DNA of 64,000 bases from Billgrantia pellis (GCF_008297955.1 NZ_VTPY01000008.1:1-64000), one strand, 5' to 3'; shown: positions 19,171-27,862, numbered from the stretch's first letter. Notes: generated by a model from the sequence alone, not told the origin. Numbers and translations are program-made.

Positions 19171-19902
19171 CTACATGCTGCCGACGGCAACAGCGCTAGG
19201 CGCACCGTCGAACATCTCGGGAAAACGGCGCATGAGTTCGGGCAGCGAATGCAGTATCTCGCGCTGATGAATACTCATGGCCCGGCCGGCCGCTTCGGGG
19301 TCCCGCTCGACAATGGCATCGACGATCATCGCGTGCTGGTCGGTCAGCTTGGCGATCGGCGTCGACTCGGGAATGCTCAGGTAGCGGACCCGATCGAGCT
19401 GTGCCTTGACCTCCTCGGTGACGCGCCATGCCGCGGTGTGCCCCACCCCCAGCGACAGCGAACGATGGAAGGCCTCGTCGAGCTTGAAGAAGCGGTCGTA
19501 ATCGTTGGACTCGATACAGCGACGCTGGCGTTCGATCAGCTCGCGCAACTCGTCCAGGGTGTACGCTGCCATCCCCTCCTCGGCCGCGGCACGGGCCACT
19601 GCCACCTCGATCGCCTCGCGCACGAAGCGCGCCTCGAGCACGGCCTTCCGGGAGATCCGCACCACGTAGGTACCGCGTTGCGGACGCACCTCCACCAATC
19701 CCGCCTCCGACAGCCGGATGAAAGCCTCACGCACCGGCTGACGGCTTACCGAGAAGGCGTCGGCCAGTTCCTTCTCCGACAAGGCCTGGCCGGGGGCCAG
19801 CACCATGCGGATGATCGATTGGCGCAGCACCCGATAGAGCCGCTGGCGAACCGAACCGTCGTCGCGCGCTTCCTGCCACAGGGCTTGCAGGGGGGTCGTC
19901 AT
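19171..19902 (-). CDS. GntR family transcriptional regulator (FadR/FCD subfamily)
   Basis: A 243-residue regulator. The N-terminal winged helix-turn-helix is about residues 20-85, including LSEKELADAFSVSRQPVREAF, split LSEKELADAF and SVSRQPVREAF. The C-terminal FCD ligand-binding domain has the metal-ligand pattern D (FKLDEAFH) and later H residues (DQHAMIVDAI, MSIHQREIL). FCD regulators commonly sense sugar acids (UxuR, ExuR, LgoR types). It is the first gene of the minus-strand hexuronate locus. A strong palindrome sits about 35 bp upstream, suggesting autoregulated control of the whole operon. The ATG at 19902 has AGAGG in front; an ATG seven codons upstream is possible. Confidence 0.9.
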   Translation of the reverse strand: MTTPLQALWQEARDDGSVRQRLYRVLRQSIIRMVLAPGQALSEKELADAFSVSRQPVREAFIRLSEAGLVEVRPQRGTYVVRISRKAVLEARFVREAIEVAVARAAAEEGMAAYTLDELRELIERQRRCIESNDYDRFFKLDEAFHRSLSLGVGHTAAWRVTEEVKAQLDRVRYLSIPESTPIAKLTDQHAMIVDAIVERDPEAAGRAMSIHQREILHSLPELMRRFPEMFDGAPSAVAVGSM

Positions 19903-19936
19903 GGCACCTCTCCGTCTTGTCATCGCCAGCTCTGAA

Positions 19937-19956
19937 CATACTAGTATGGTAGTATG
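19937..19956. promoter_or_regulatory. putative GntR operator
   Basis: CATACTA-GTATGG-TAGTATG forms a 7-bp inverted repeat. The 12-bp perfect palindrome CATACTAGTATG (19937-19948) overlaps it. The site is about 35 bp upstream of the gntR start, in an AT-rich patch of an otherwise GC-rich region. It is most simply the binding site for this GntR protein. Confidence 0.55.
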
Positions 19957-19976
19957 GCAATTGCCAGGCCAGCACG

Positions 19977-20009
19977 AAAAAGCCCAGGTCGGTTTCCCGA
20001 CCTGGGCTT
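19977..20009 (-). terminator. intrinsic terminator of the deaD gene
   Basis: Read on the minus strand, a 13-bp perfect stem (arms 19997-20009 and 19980-19992, four-base loop) runs into five T residues. It lies 35 bp past the helicase stop codon and just before the gntR control region. Confidence 0.88.
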
Positions 20010-20043
20010 GGATCGTGTTCGCCGCTAGTGGCGAACGGTACGT

Positions 20044-21756
20044 TTAGGCAGTCGTGCGTCGACGGACCGGCGCATCGCCATCCTCGCGGCGACGGCGCGG
20101 TGCACGCTCGGGCGCGCCGCTGTCCTCACTGATTTCCAGCGCGCGACCGGCGACGCGGGCGCGAGCCATCTTGGCCAGAATGCTGGCGGGCAGCGAACTC
20201 GGCAGCTCTACCACAGAGAAAGCGTTGCGGATGTCGATACGCCCGATCCGCGAGCCTTCGATACCGCCCTCGTTGGCCAGCGCACCGACCAGTTGGCCCG
20301 GCTTGACGCCGTCCTTGTGGCCGACCGCCACACGATAGCGGGTCATGCCCTCGCTCGGGCCACGGTCGCGGCGCGGCGGCCTGCCGTCGCGCGGGGCACG
20401 CTCGCCACGATCGGCACGCTCCTTGCGCGGCGCCTGCAGGCGGCCGATGGGTGCCTCGTCGGCGCGGGCCAGGGCGGCAAAGGCACAGGCCAGCTCGATC
20501 GGATCATGGCCTTCCGCCACCAGACGCTCGACCAGGGCGCGTTGCTCATCGGCGCCGGCGGTCAGGGAGCCGATAATGCGCTGATGGAACACTTCGTCAC
20601 GATGGGCGCGGATGGCGGCCTCGTCGGGCACCTCCATCTCGCTGAGCTTCTGGCCGGTAGCCTGCTCGATCCAGCCTACCTTGCGGCCTTCGCGGAAGCC
20701 GACGAAGGTGATCGAGATGCCGGTACGCCCGGCCCGGCCGGTACGGCCGATGCGGTGGGTATAGGCCTCGGCATCCTGGGGCAGGTCGTAGTTGAAGACG
20801 TGGGTGATGCGCGGCACGTCGAGGCCACGAGCGGCCACATCGGTTGCGATCAGCACGTCGACCTTGCCTCGCTTGAGGCGCTGGATCGTGCGCTCACGCA
20901 GGCTCTGGTCCAGGTCGCCGGAGAGGCTGGCCACGTTCACGCCACGGGCGGAGAGCTGTTCCATCAGCGTGGTGCAGGCCGCCCGGGTACGCACGAAGAC
21001 GATCGCGGCGTCGACCGGCTCGACTTCCAGGATGCGCGACAGCGCCTCCAGCTTGGCCCCGCCATCGACGCGCACCAGGCGCTGTTCGATGTTCTCGCCA
21101 GTGGTGGTACGCGACTCGATCGCGACCTTGACCGGATCGACCAGGTAGCGGTTGACGATACGCTCGATCTCGGTCGGCAGAGTGGCGGAGAAGAACACCC
21201 GCTGAGCTTCCTTGGGAGTATCGGCGACCACGCGCTTGACGTCGTCGATGAAGCCCATGCGCAGCATCTCGTCGGCTTCGTCCAGCACCAGCGCGGAAAG
21301 GCCGTCGAGCTTGAGGCTGCCGCGGTCGAGGTGATCGATCACCCGCCCCGGCGTGCCCACCACCACCTGGGCGCCACGCTTCAGCGCACCCAGTTGTTCG
21401 CGATATTCCTGGCCACCGCACAGGGTGGCCACTTCCAGGCCCTGCAGGTTCTGGCCGTACTTGGTAAAGGAAACGGCCACCTGTTGGGCCAGTTCACGGG
21501 TCGGCGCGAGCACCAGCACCTGGGGCTCGCGTCGGGTCATCTCGAGCCGCGAGAGCAGCGGCAGGGCGAAAGCCGCGGTCTTGCCGGTGCCGGTCTGGGC
21601 CTGGCCCAGCATGTCACGCCCTTCCAGCAGCGCCGGAATGGTCTGTGCTTGAATCGGTGAAGGAGTTTCGTAACCCAGTGTTTCGACAGCGGCGAGAACG
21701 GCAGGCAGCAGAGCAAGATCGCCGAAGCTCGGCGAGGCGACAGAAGTCGAGGTCAT
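20044..21756 (-). CDS. deaD: DEAD-box ATP-dependent RNA helicase (DeaD/CsdA type)
   Basis: A 570-residue DEAD-box helicase with all core motifs: Q motif (YETPSPIQAQ), AQTGTGKT, PTRELAQQ, GTPGR, DEAD, SATLP, and HRIGRTGRAGR. After the core comes the DbpA/CsdA-type RNA-binding domain (MTRYRVAVGHKDGVKPGQLVG, as MTRYRVAVGH and KDGVKPGQLVG), flanked by Arg-rich tails. It unwinds structured RNA in ribosome assembly, mRNA decay and cold adaptation. The ATG at 21756 is used; the codon before it is ATT. Transcribed alone, with a long upstream region and its own terminator. Confidence 0.93.
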   Translation of the reverse strand: MTSTSVASPSFGDLALLPAVLAAVETLGYETPSPIQAQTIPALLEGRDMLGQAQTGTGKTAAFALPLLSRLEMTRREPQVLVLAPTRELAQQVAVSFTKYGQNLQGLEVATLCGGQEYREQLGALKRGAQVVVGTPGRVIDHLDRGSLKLDGLSALVLDEADEMLRMGFIDDVKRVVADTPKEAQRVFFSATLPTEIERIVNRYLVDPVKVAIESRTTTGENIEQRLVRVDGGAKLEALSRILEVEPVDAAIVFVRTRAACTTLMEQLSARGVNVASLSGDLDQSLRERTIQRLKRGKVDVLIATDVAARGLDVPRITHVFNYDLPQDAEAYTHRIGRTGRAGRTGISITFVGFREGRKVGWIEQATGQKLSEMEVPDEAAIRAHRDEVFHQRIIGSLTAGADEQRALVERLVAEGHDPIELACAFAALARADEAPIGRLQAPRKERADRGERAPRDGRPPRRDRGPSEGMTRYRVAVGHKDGVKPGQLVGALANEGGIEGSRIGRIDIRNAFSVVELPSSLPASILAKMARARVAGRALEISEDSGAPERAPRRRREDGDAPVRRRTTA

Positions 21757-22213
21757 CAATCACACCTTGGTAGGCCGGCACTCGCCGGCAATCACATTGA
21801 GGCATCCCCGACACAAACACTGTAGGTCGGTGGCCCTGTCGTCGCGGGCCTACACGGCCTGGACAGGACGGATCACGTTATCGTGGGACGCCGGTCGCAC
21901 CTGGCATCCGGTTCGCGCCATCGGGCGGGAACCGCTGTGGCGACCTTTTTGCGCCGATGCCGCCCGGTTGGCGGCATCCTGTGGCGCTCCATCTTCACAT
22001 CTCGGACATTGCAGCGTTTGCTGTCAGTCTCGGTGATTGCCTCTCGTACGCGTGGCATACGGAGCGAATCGTCATGATGGCGGGGTCAACACATGCGAGG
22101 AGGGCGCATGCTATCACGCCGCATGCCGTCTTGCCAGCGTCATCGCCATTCTGCGACTGCCACCGAACTGCCACTCGAACATCATCGTTTCGTCATTAGG
22201 CGCACCTAGAGTG
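21757..22213. other. non-coding interval: deaD leader and divergent promoter region
   Basis: About 450 bp without a convincing gene between deaD (minus) and the lacI-type regulator (plus). It holds a perfect 9-bp stem, GATGCCGCC-CGGTT-GGCGGCATC (21956-21978), with no T-run on either side. DeaD mRNAs of enterobacteria have long structured leaders; a similar leader here is plausible but not shown. Short open frames in this stretch lack ribosome sites and family features. Confidence 0.4.
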
Positions 22214-22239
22214 ACGCCATGAGATCGATCTCATGGCGT
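22214..22239. promoter_or_regulatory. 26-bp perfect palindrome before lacI-type gene (putative operator)
   Basis: The half-site ACGCCATGAGATC is followed directly by its exact complement, giving a 26-bp perfect dyad with a central CG, as in LacI-family operators. It ends 22 bp before the regulator start codon. Autoregulation by the adjacent LacI protein, and control of the ABC/phosphodiesterase genes behind it, is the simplest reading. Confidence 0.65.
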
Positions 22240-22261
22240 TCACGAATAGGTCGAGGTGGTG

Positions 22262-23290
22262 ATGGCAAACCTGATCAGCGTGGCGAAACTCGCGGGAGTC
22301 TCCCGGGCCACGGCGGCCCGGGCCTTTTCTTCGCCGGAAAACCTACGCCCCGAAACCCACCGGCGTGTGATGGAGGCGGCCCGTGCCCTTGGATTTCGCC
22401 CCAACAAAGTGGCGCAACAGCTGCGCACCCGTGCCACCCTGATGCTCGGCGTCATGGTCCCCAGCCTCGACAACCCAGTGTTCGCCGAGCAGTTGCAGGC
22501 CATGGAGGAGGCAGCCCGAGCCGCTGGCTATTCCCTGATCGTCACCACAAGCGGCTACGACCCTGGCCGAGAGGAAGCCATCGTCGAGGAGATGTTACGC
22601 CAACGGGTCGACGGGTTGGCCCTCACCGTGGCCGAGGCGGACCACAGCGCGGTGCTCGTCAAGCTACGCCGGGAGAGCACGCCTTGCCTCCTGGTGCACA
22701 ACCCTCCCGTCGCCCCGTGCTTTCCTTCTGTTGGGGTGGACAATCGCGCCGCCATGGCCGACGCGACCCGCTACCTCATCGCCCGGGGTCATCGGCGCAT
22801 CGGCATGATCGGTGGCCCGTTACTGCAATCGGACCGTGCCCGGCTGCGCCACGAGGGCTACCGCGAGGCCATGGAGGCCGCTGGCCTCACGCCTCTTGCC
22901 TTGATCGAAATGCCCCGCCACACCCAGGTCGCCCTATCCCGACTGGAACCCGCCCTGGGAGGGGCTGAGGGGCTGACGGCCGTGCTCTGCACCAACGACT
23001 TGCTGGCCATCAGTCTAATCGGCGAACTACGACGCAGCGGACGCTCAGTGCCAGGAGACTTGTCGGTGATGGGCTTCGATGGCATCGAGCTTGGTCGTCA
23101 TCTTTATCCCTCGCTCTCCACCGTGGTACAGCCCCGCGCCGAGTTCGGTCGCGTAGCGGTGGACACCCTGCTTGCCCTGATACGGGGAGCGACCCCACAG
23201 CCGCTCCCCCTGCCCCACGTCCTGCGTGAGGGCGAAAGCGCCGGCGCACTTCCGGCATCCCGCCAAGCCCCAGAACCCTACGATCCATAG
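22262..23290 (+). CDS. LacI family transcriptional regulator
   Basis: A 342-residue LacI/GalR regulator. The N-terminal helix-turn-helix is MANLISVAKLAGVSRATAAR (first 20 residues) and the hinge region is NKVAQQLRTRAT. The periplasmic-binding-protein-like effector domain follows, including VPSLDNPVFAEQLQAMEEAA (in pieces VPSLDNPVFAEQ, LQAMEEAA), TNDLLAISLIGEL and SVMGFDGIELG. The recognition helix reads TAARAF where most family members have TVSRAL, so the operator may be unusual. The ATG at 22262 is preferred to two GTG codons directly upstream. It is the first gene before a binding-protein ABC importer and phosphodiesterase, 11 bp ahead of the next start. Confidence 0.92.
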   Translation: MANLISVAKLAGVSRATAARAFSSPENLRPETHRRVMEAARALGFRPNKVAQQLRTRATLMLGVMVPSLDNPVFAEQLQAMEEAARAAGYSLIVTTSGYDPGREEAIVEEMLRQRVDGLALTVAEADHSAVLVKLRRESTPCLLVHNPPVAPCFPSVGVDNRAAMADATRYLIARGHRRIGMIGGPLLQSDRARLRHEGYREAMEAAGLTPLALIEMPRHTQVALSRLEPALGGAEGLTAVLCTNDLLAISLIGELRRSGRSVPGDLSVMGFDGIELGRHLYPSLSTVVQPRAEFGRVAVDTLLALIRGATPQPLPLPHVLREGESAGALPASRQAPEPYDP

Positions 23291-23301
23291 AGGAACACAC
23301 C

Positions 23302-24321
23302 ATGACCTTTCCACGTCTACGCCATACCCTGCTGGCTGCCGCTCTGCTAGGCATCAGCGGACTTTCCTCCGCCGCGCAGGCCAGCGGCAATGCGATCTGC
23401 TACAACTGCCCCCCGGAATGGGCCGACTGGGGTTCCCAACTGCGTCTGATCCAACAGGAAACCGGCATCAACGTGCCGCAGGACAACAAGAACTCCGGCC
23501 AATCGTTGGCTCAACTCGTCGCCGAGCGCAACAATCCCGTAGCGGATGTCGTCTACTACGGCGTCAGTTTCGGCATCCAAGCCATGGAAGAGGACGTCAT
23601 CGAGCCCTACCAGCCCTCGCATTGGGACGAAATTCCCGATGGACTCAAAGATCCAGAGGGCCATTGGTTCACTATCCACTCCGGCACCATGGGACTGATG
23701 GTCAACGTCGATGCTCTCGATGGCGCACCCGTTCCCACCTCCTGGTCCGACCTGCTCAAGCCCGAATATCGCGGCATGGTCGGCTACCTCGATCCTGCCA
23801 GTGCCTTCGTTGGTTATGTCGGCGCAGTGGCCATCAACCTGGCTCTCGGCGGTGACATGGATGACTTCACTCCGGCTATCGACTATTTCAACGAACTCGC
23901 CGACAACCAGCCCATCGTGCCGCAGCAGACCAGTTACGCACGGGTGCTTTCCGGCGAGATTCCCATTTTGCTCGACTACGATTTCAACGCCTACCGAGCC
24001 CGCCACAGCGACGGTGCGAACGTGGAGTTCGTGATTCCCGAGGAAGGCAGTGTGGTAGTGCCCTACGTCATGAGCCTGGTGAAGAACGGCCCCAACCCCG
24101 ATAACGGCCGCGCGGTGCTGGACTTCGTGCTGTCCGATCAGGGGCAAGCGGTGTGGGCGAACGCCTACCTACGCCCGGTGCGTGAAAGCGCCATTTCCGA
24201 GGAAGCCCGCGACGTCTTCCTGCCTGACAGCGACTATACCCGCGCCAAGACGGTGGACTACGACGCCATGGCCGAGGCGCAGCGAGGCTTCTCCGAGCGC
24301 TATCAGACCGAGGTGCGCTGA
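23302..24321 (+). CDS. ABC transporter periplasmic substrate-binding protein (iron/polyamine/aminoethylphosphonate class)
   Basis: A 339-residue periplasmic protein. The signal peptide MTFPRLRHTLLAAALLGISG is followed by LSSAAQASG. The mature part resembles the FbpA/PotD/PhnS class, with SGTMGLMVN, PTSWSDLLKPEYRGMVGYLD (PTSWSDLLKP, EYRGMVGYLD) and DYDFNAYRAR. The genes behind it encode two permeases, an ATPase and a GpdQ-like phosphodiesterase. The ligand is therefore more likely an organophosphorus compound, such as a glycerophosphodiester or 2-aminoethylphosphonate, than iron. No phosphonatase genes are visible. Confidence 0.85.
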   Translation: MTFPRLRHTLLAAALLGISGLSSAAQASGNAICYNCPPEWADWGSQLRLIQQETGINVPQDNKNSGQSLAQLVAERNNPVADVVYYGVSFGIQAMEEDVIEPYQPSHWDEIPDGLKDPEGHWFTIHSGTMGLMVNVDALDGAPVPTSWSDLLKPEYRGMVGYLDPASAFVGYVGAVAINLALGGDMDDFTPAIDYFNELADNQPIVPQQTSYARVLSGEIPILLDYDFNAYRARHSDGANVEFVIPEEGSVVVPYVMSLVKNGPNPDNGRAVLDFVLSDQGQAVWANAYLRPVRESAISEEARDVFLPDSDYTRAKTVDYDAMAEAQRGFSERYQTEVR

Positions 24322-25160
24322 TGCTTCAGCAGGTCAACCGGCGCCAGCGAAAGCTGGCGCTGTTCACCCTGGCCCCGGCAATGGCGGTGTTCGGCGCCTT
24401 CTGGTTATTGCCCTTCACGCGTTTGGTGGCAATGGGAACGGAGCTTGACCGGGCCAGCGGCATGAGCGCTTATTTCGCCATTCTCACCCAGCGCCAGTAC
24501 CTCGTCAGCCTGGGCACCACCCTAGGGATATCGCTGGCAGTCTCGGCATTGGCCGTTCTGATCGCCGGCGTGGCAGGCTTCTTTCTCGCCCGCCACTCCT
24601 TTCCCGGCAAGGCGGTATTGGTCGCCATTCTCACCTTCCCGCTGGCCTTTCCCGGTGTGGTGGTGGGCTTTCTCGTCATCATGCTGGGAGGGCGTCAGGG
24701 CGCCTTGGCGCAATTCAGCATGTGGCTGCTCGACGAGCGCTGGATGTTCGCCTACTCCCTCTCGGGACTCTTCGTTGGCTATCTCTACTTTTCCATCCCT
24801 CGCGTCATCACTACCGTCATGGCGGCCTGCGAAACCCTGGACCGCAGCTTGGAGGAGGCCGCACGCTCACTGGGTGCCGGCTCCTGGCGGGTCACTCGGG
24901 ACGTGATCATACCCGGCATCGCTCCGGCCCTGCTCTCCACTGCGGCGATCTGCTTCGCCACTAGCATGGGTGCCTTTGGCACCGCTTTCACCTTGGGCAC
25001 AAGAATGAGCATCATGCCGCTGACGATCTACGGCGAGTTCACCAATTACGCCAACTTCGCCATGGCCGCGGCACTCTCGGTGGTGCTCGGCGTGATCACC
25101 TGGCTGGCATTGAGCCTGGCCCGCAAGCTGGCCGGTACCAGCCTGGGAGCACCGGCATGA
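24321..25160 (+). CDS. ABC transporter permease, organophosphorus-type importer
   Basis: A 279-residue inner-membrane permease with six hydrophobic helices. The ABC permease EAA loop is around residues 175-195 (LEEAARSLGAGSWRVTRDVI, whose key part is EEAARSLGA). Its start overlaps the last base of the binding-protein gene and its end overlaps the second permease by four bases. It forms the heterodimeric channel with the next gene. Confidence 0.9.
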   Translation: MLQQVNRRQRKLALFTLAPAMAVFGAFWLLPFTRLVAMGTELDRASGMSAYFAILTQRQYLVSLGTTLGISLAVSALAVLIAGVAGFFLARHSFPGKAVLVAILTFPLAFPGVVVGFLVIMLGGRQGALAQFSMWLLDERWMFAYSLSGLFVGYLYFSIPRVITTVMAACETLDRSLEEAARSLGAGSWRVTRDVIIPGIAPALLSTAAICFATSMGAFGTAFTLGTRMSIMPLTIYGEFTNYANFAMAAALSVVLGVITWLALSLARKLAGTSLGAPA

Positions 25161-25948
25161 ATCGCCTACGCTTCTACTTGCAGTTGGGCTTCACCCTGTG
25201 GGTGTGCCTGTTCATGATCGTACCGGTCATCATGTCGGTCATGGCCGGACTCACCACCAATTACTTCGTCGGCCTGGAGAGCGGCCTGACGCTACGCTGG
25301 GTACAAGAGGTATGGGCACTCTACGCCGATACCATCTGGCTCTCTATCCGGCTCGCCCTGGCCTGCCTGTGCTTCACCGTGCTGCTTGGCGTGCCCGCGG
25401 CATACGGCTTGCTGCGCAGCAAGCGCCGTTGGGCCAACGCCATGGAAGAGGCACTGTTGCTGCCGGTGGCAATACCCGGGCTGGCGACGGCGCTGGCCCT
25501 GCTGCTGGCCTACGGTCACATGCGAGGATTCCGCGAGAGCTGGCTGTTTATCCTCATCGGGCATGTTCTCTTCACCCTGCCGTTCATGATCCGCCCGGTG
25601 CTGGCGGTAATGCGTGGCGCCCGGCTGGCTGAGCTGGAGGAGGCCGCCGCCAGTCTTGGCGCCGGCTTCAGGCAACGCTTCCTCGGCGTGGTGGTGCCTA
25701 ACTGCGTAGGCGGCATACTCGCCGGAGCGCTGATGGTGGTGACGCTTTCCATTGGCGAATTCAACATCACCTGGATGCTGCACACGCCTCTCAACAAGAC
25801 CTTGCCGGTAGGCCTGGCCGACAGCTACGCCTCGATGCGGCTGGAAATCGGCTCCGCCTACACTCTCCTCTTTCTCGCCATGACCCTGCCTCTACTTGTC
25901 GTGATCCAATGGGCAGGGCGTGTCGCCAATCGTTCGAGAACGCCATGA
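25157..25948 (+). CDS. ABC transporter permease, second subunit
   Basis: A 263-residue membrane protein with six helices and its own EAA loop (ELEEAAASLGAGFRQRFLGV, key part EEAAASLGAG). The ATG lies in an ATGA overlap with the first permease. The stop overlaps the ATPase start in the same way, showing tight translational coupling. Confidence 0.9.
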   Translation: MNRLRFYLQLGFTLWVCLFMIVPVIMSVMAGLTTNYFVGLESGLTLRWVQEVWALYADTIWLSIRLALACLCFTVLLGVPAAYGLLRSKRRWANAMEEALLLPVAIPGLATALALLLAYGHMRGFRESWLFILIGHVLFTLPFMIRPVLAVMRGARLAELEEAAASLGAGFRQRFLGVVVPNCVGGILAGALMVVTLSIGEFNITWMLHTPLNKTLPVGLADSYASMRLEIGSAYTLLFLAMTLPLLVVIQWAGRVANRSRTP

Positions 25949-27024
25949 CTTCCACCTCCCTCACTCTTGAAGGGTGCGGACGCACCTTTCCCGGCGGCCA
26001 AGTTGCGCTGCACCCGTTGGATCTCACCGTCGCCGCCGGCGAAACCCTGGTTCTGCTCGGCCCATCCGGCTGTGGCAAGACCACCACCCTACGCATCATT
26101 AGCGGTCTGGAAAGCCCGGACGCCGGAGGTCGCGTTCGCTTCGGCGAGCGTGATGTCACCGCCCTGCCCATCGAGAAACGCGACGTAGGCATGGTATTTC
26201 AACATTATGCGCTGTTTCCCAACATGAACGTTGCCGACAACATTACCTACGGCCTGCGGATCAAGGGATTGTCCCGCGACACGATCCGCCAGCGGCTGGA
26301 CGAGGTAATGGCCATGGTCGATCTCCAAGGCTTTGGCGCGCGTCGCATTCACGAACTCTCCGGCGGCCAGAAACAGCGCGTTGCGCTGGCGCGAGCCATT
26401 GCAGTGCGGCCAAAGATATTGCTCTTTGACGAACCACTGGCCGCACTGGACGCGAAGCTGCGCGACCGGCTGCGCCTGGAAATCGGTCAACTGCTGCGCA
26501 AGCTCGGCATTACTGCCGTTTACGTCACTCACGATCAGGCCGAGGCCATGGCTCTGGGCGATCGTATCGCCGTGATGCAGGCGGGGCGCATCGCCCAGCT
26601 CGCCACACCGAGGGAGATCTATCACCGCCCTACCAGCATCTTCGTGGCCGATTTCATAGGCGCCGTCAACCGCCTGGAAGTACACGCCACTCTCGCTGAC
26701 GGCCTACTGCGCGTGAGCGGAGGCGAACTGCGCGCACCGCACCTGGCCGGAGCAGCAGCGGTCTATTGCCGCCCGGAAGACATTCAGATAGCGGCGGATG
26801 GCAACGCTGACGTACGCGGCAAGGTGCGACAGAGCCTCTTTCTCGGCCAGAGCCAGCGCCTGTTGGTAGACCTCGGCGACAACGCATGCCTACAGGTCGA
26901 GACCGCTTCGCGCCGTCGGTGGCGCACTGAAGATCCCATCGGCCTCCGGCTACCTCCAGAAGCCCTGTTCCATCCCGAGCGTCATGCATATCCGACCAAG
27001 GAGCTGGAGGCAAACCATGCATGA
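25945..27024 (+). CDS. ABC transporter ATP-binding protein (PotA/FbpC class)
   Basis: A 359-residue ATPase. Walker A GPSGCGKTT is near residues 37-45. The Q-loop is in VFQHYALFPNMNV, the signature is LSGGQKQRVALARA, Walker B is ILLFDEP, and the switch histidine is in VTHDQAEA. A C-terminal TOBE-like domain follows (about 240-355). The start at 25945 forms an ATGA overlap with the permease; an upstream ATG in frame would add 12 residues inside it. It powers the importer encoded by the three preceding genes. Confidence 0.93.
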   Translation: MTSTSLTLEGCGRTFPGGQVALHPLDLTVAAGETLVLLGPSGCGKTTTLRIISGLESPDAGGRVRFGERDVTALPIEKRDVGMVFQHYALFPNMNVADNITYGLRIKGLSRDTIRQRLDEVMAMVDLQGFGARRIHELSGGQKQRVALARAIAVRPKILLFDEPLAALDAKLRDRLRLEIGQLLRKLGITAVYVTHDQAEAMALGDRIAVMQAGRIAQLATPREIYHRPTSIFVADFIGAVNRLEVHATLADGLLRVSGGELRAPHLAGAAAVYCRPEDIQIAADGNADVRGKVRQSLFLGQSQRLLVDLGDNACLQVETASRRRWRTEDPIGLRLPPEALFHPERHAYPTKELEANHA

Positions 27025-27862
27025 TCCGAGCCCAAGTGAACATTGCCTGATTGCCCAGATCAGCGATCCACACATCAAGGCCGAGGGGCGCCTCTCTTAC
27101 CGCCAGGTGGACACCGCCAGGGCGTTGCATCGGGCCATCGAGACCCTCAACACCCTATCTCCCGCGCCGAAGCTGGTACTGATCAGCGGCGACCTGACCG
27201 ACTTCGGCCGACCGGAGGAGTACGCCGCTTGCAAGGCGTTGTTGGCGAAGCTCCACGTGCCCTACTACCTGGTTCCCGGTAACCATGACGATCGCACCGC
27301 CATGCGCGATGCCTTCGCTGAGCAAGGTTATCTTTTCCAGCACCCTCGTTTCCTGCAATGGGTCGTGGAAGAGCATCCGGTGCGGCTGATCGGTCTGGAC
27401 TCCAGCGTACCCGGGCAGTCCCATGGCGAACTCTGCGCCGAACGCCTCGACTGGCTCGACGAGACCTTGAAGCAACGGCCCGGGCGTCCCACCCTGGTGA
27501 TGCTGCACCACCACCCTTTCGCCAGCGGCATCGCCCACATGGACCGTCAGCCCCTGCGCGAACCGACGGCGCTGGCAGAGGTTATTGCACGTCACCCACA
27601 GGTGGAGCGGGTGCTCTGCGGCCACCTGCATCGCGCGATCCAGACACGCTTCGCCGGAACCCTGGCAATGAGCTGTCCCGGTGTATCGCATCAGGTCAGT
27701 CTCGATCTCGACCCGAACGGACCGTCAGGCTTTCACCTCGAGCCACCGGGCTATCTGCTGCACCAATGGCGCCCCACCCACGGTCTGGTGACTCACCAAG
27801 GCGTCATTGGCGATTATCCCGGCCCCTTCCCTTTCTTTGACGAACACGGCCTGATCGATTGA
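27017..27862 (+). CDS. metallophosphodiesterase, GpdQ/CpdA-like (class III phosphodiesterase)
   Basis: A 281-residue calcineurin-like phosphoesterase with the complete dinuclear metal site: ISDPHI (D, H), SGDLTD (D), PGNHDD (N, H), HHHPF (H) and GHLHR (GHxH). The order and spacing resemble glycerophosphodiesterase GpdQ and cAMP phosphodiesterase CpdA. There is no signal peptide, so it is cytoplasmic. It is the last gene of the ABC operon, overlapping the ATPase by eight bases, with GGAGG before its ATG. The context suggests hydrolysis of an imported phosphodiester; cAMP hydrolysis is the alternative. Confidence 0.88.
   Translation: MHDPSPSEHCLIAQISDPHIKAEGRLSYRQVDTARALHRAIETLNTLSPAPKLVLISGDLTDFGRPEEYAACKALLAKLHVPYYLVPGNHDDRTAMRDAFAEQGYLFQHPRFLQWVVEEHPVRLIGLDSSVPGQSHGELCAERLDWLDETLKQRPGRPTLVMLHHHPFASGIAHMDRQPLREPTALAEVIARHPQVERVLCGHLHRAIQTRFAGTLAMSCPGVSHQVSLDLDPNGPSGFHLEPPGYLLHQWRPTHGLVTHQGVIGDYPGPFPFFDEHGLID

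Noticed and set aside
21767..22222. Several 60-90-codon frames between deaD and the lacI-type gene.
   Set aside because: No ribosome sites, no recognisable product, and they overlap each other in different frames; best read as leader and promoter sequence.
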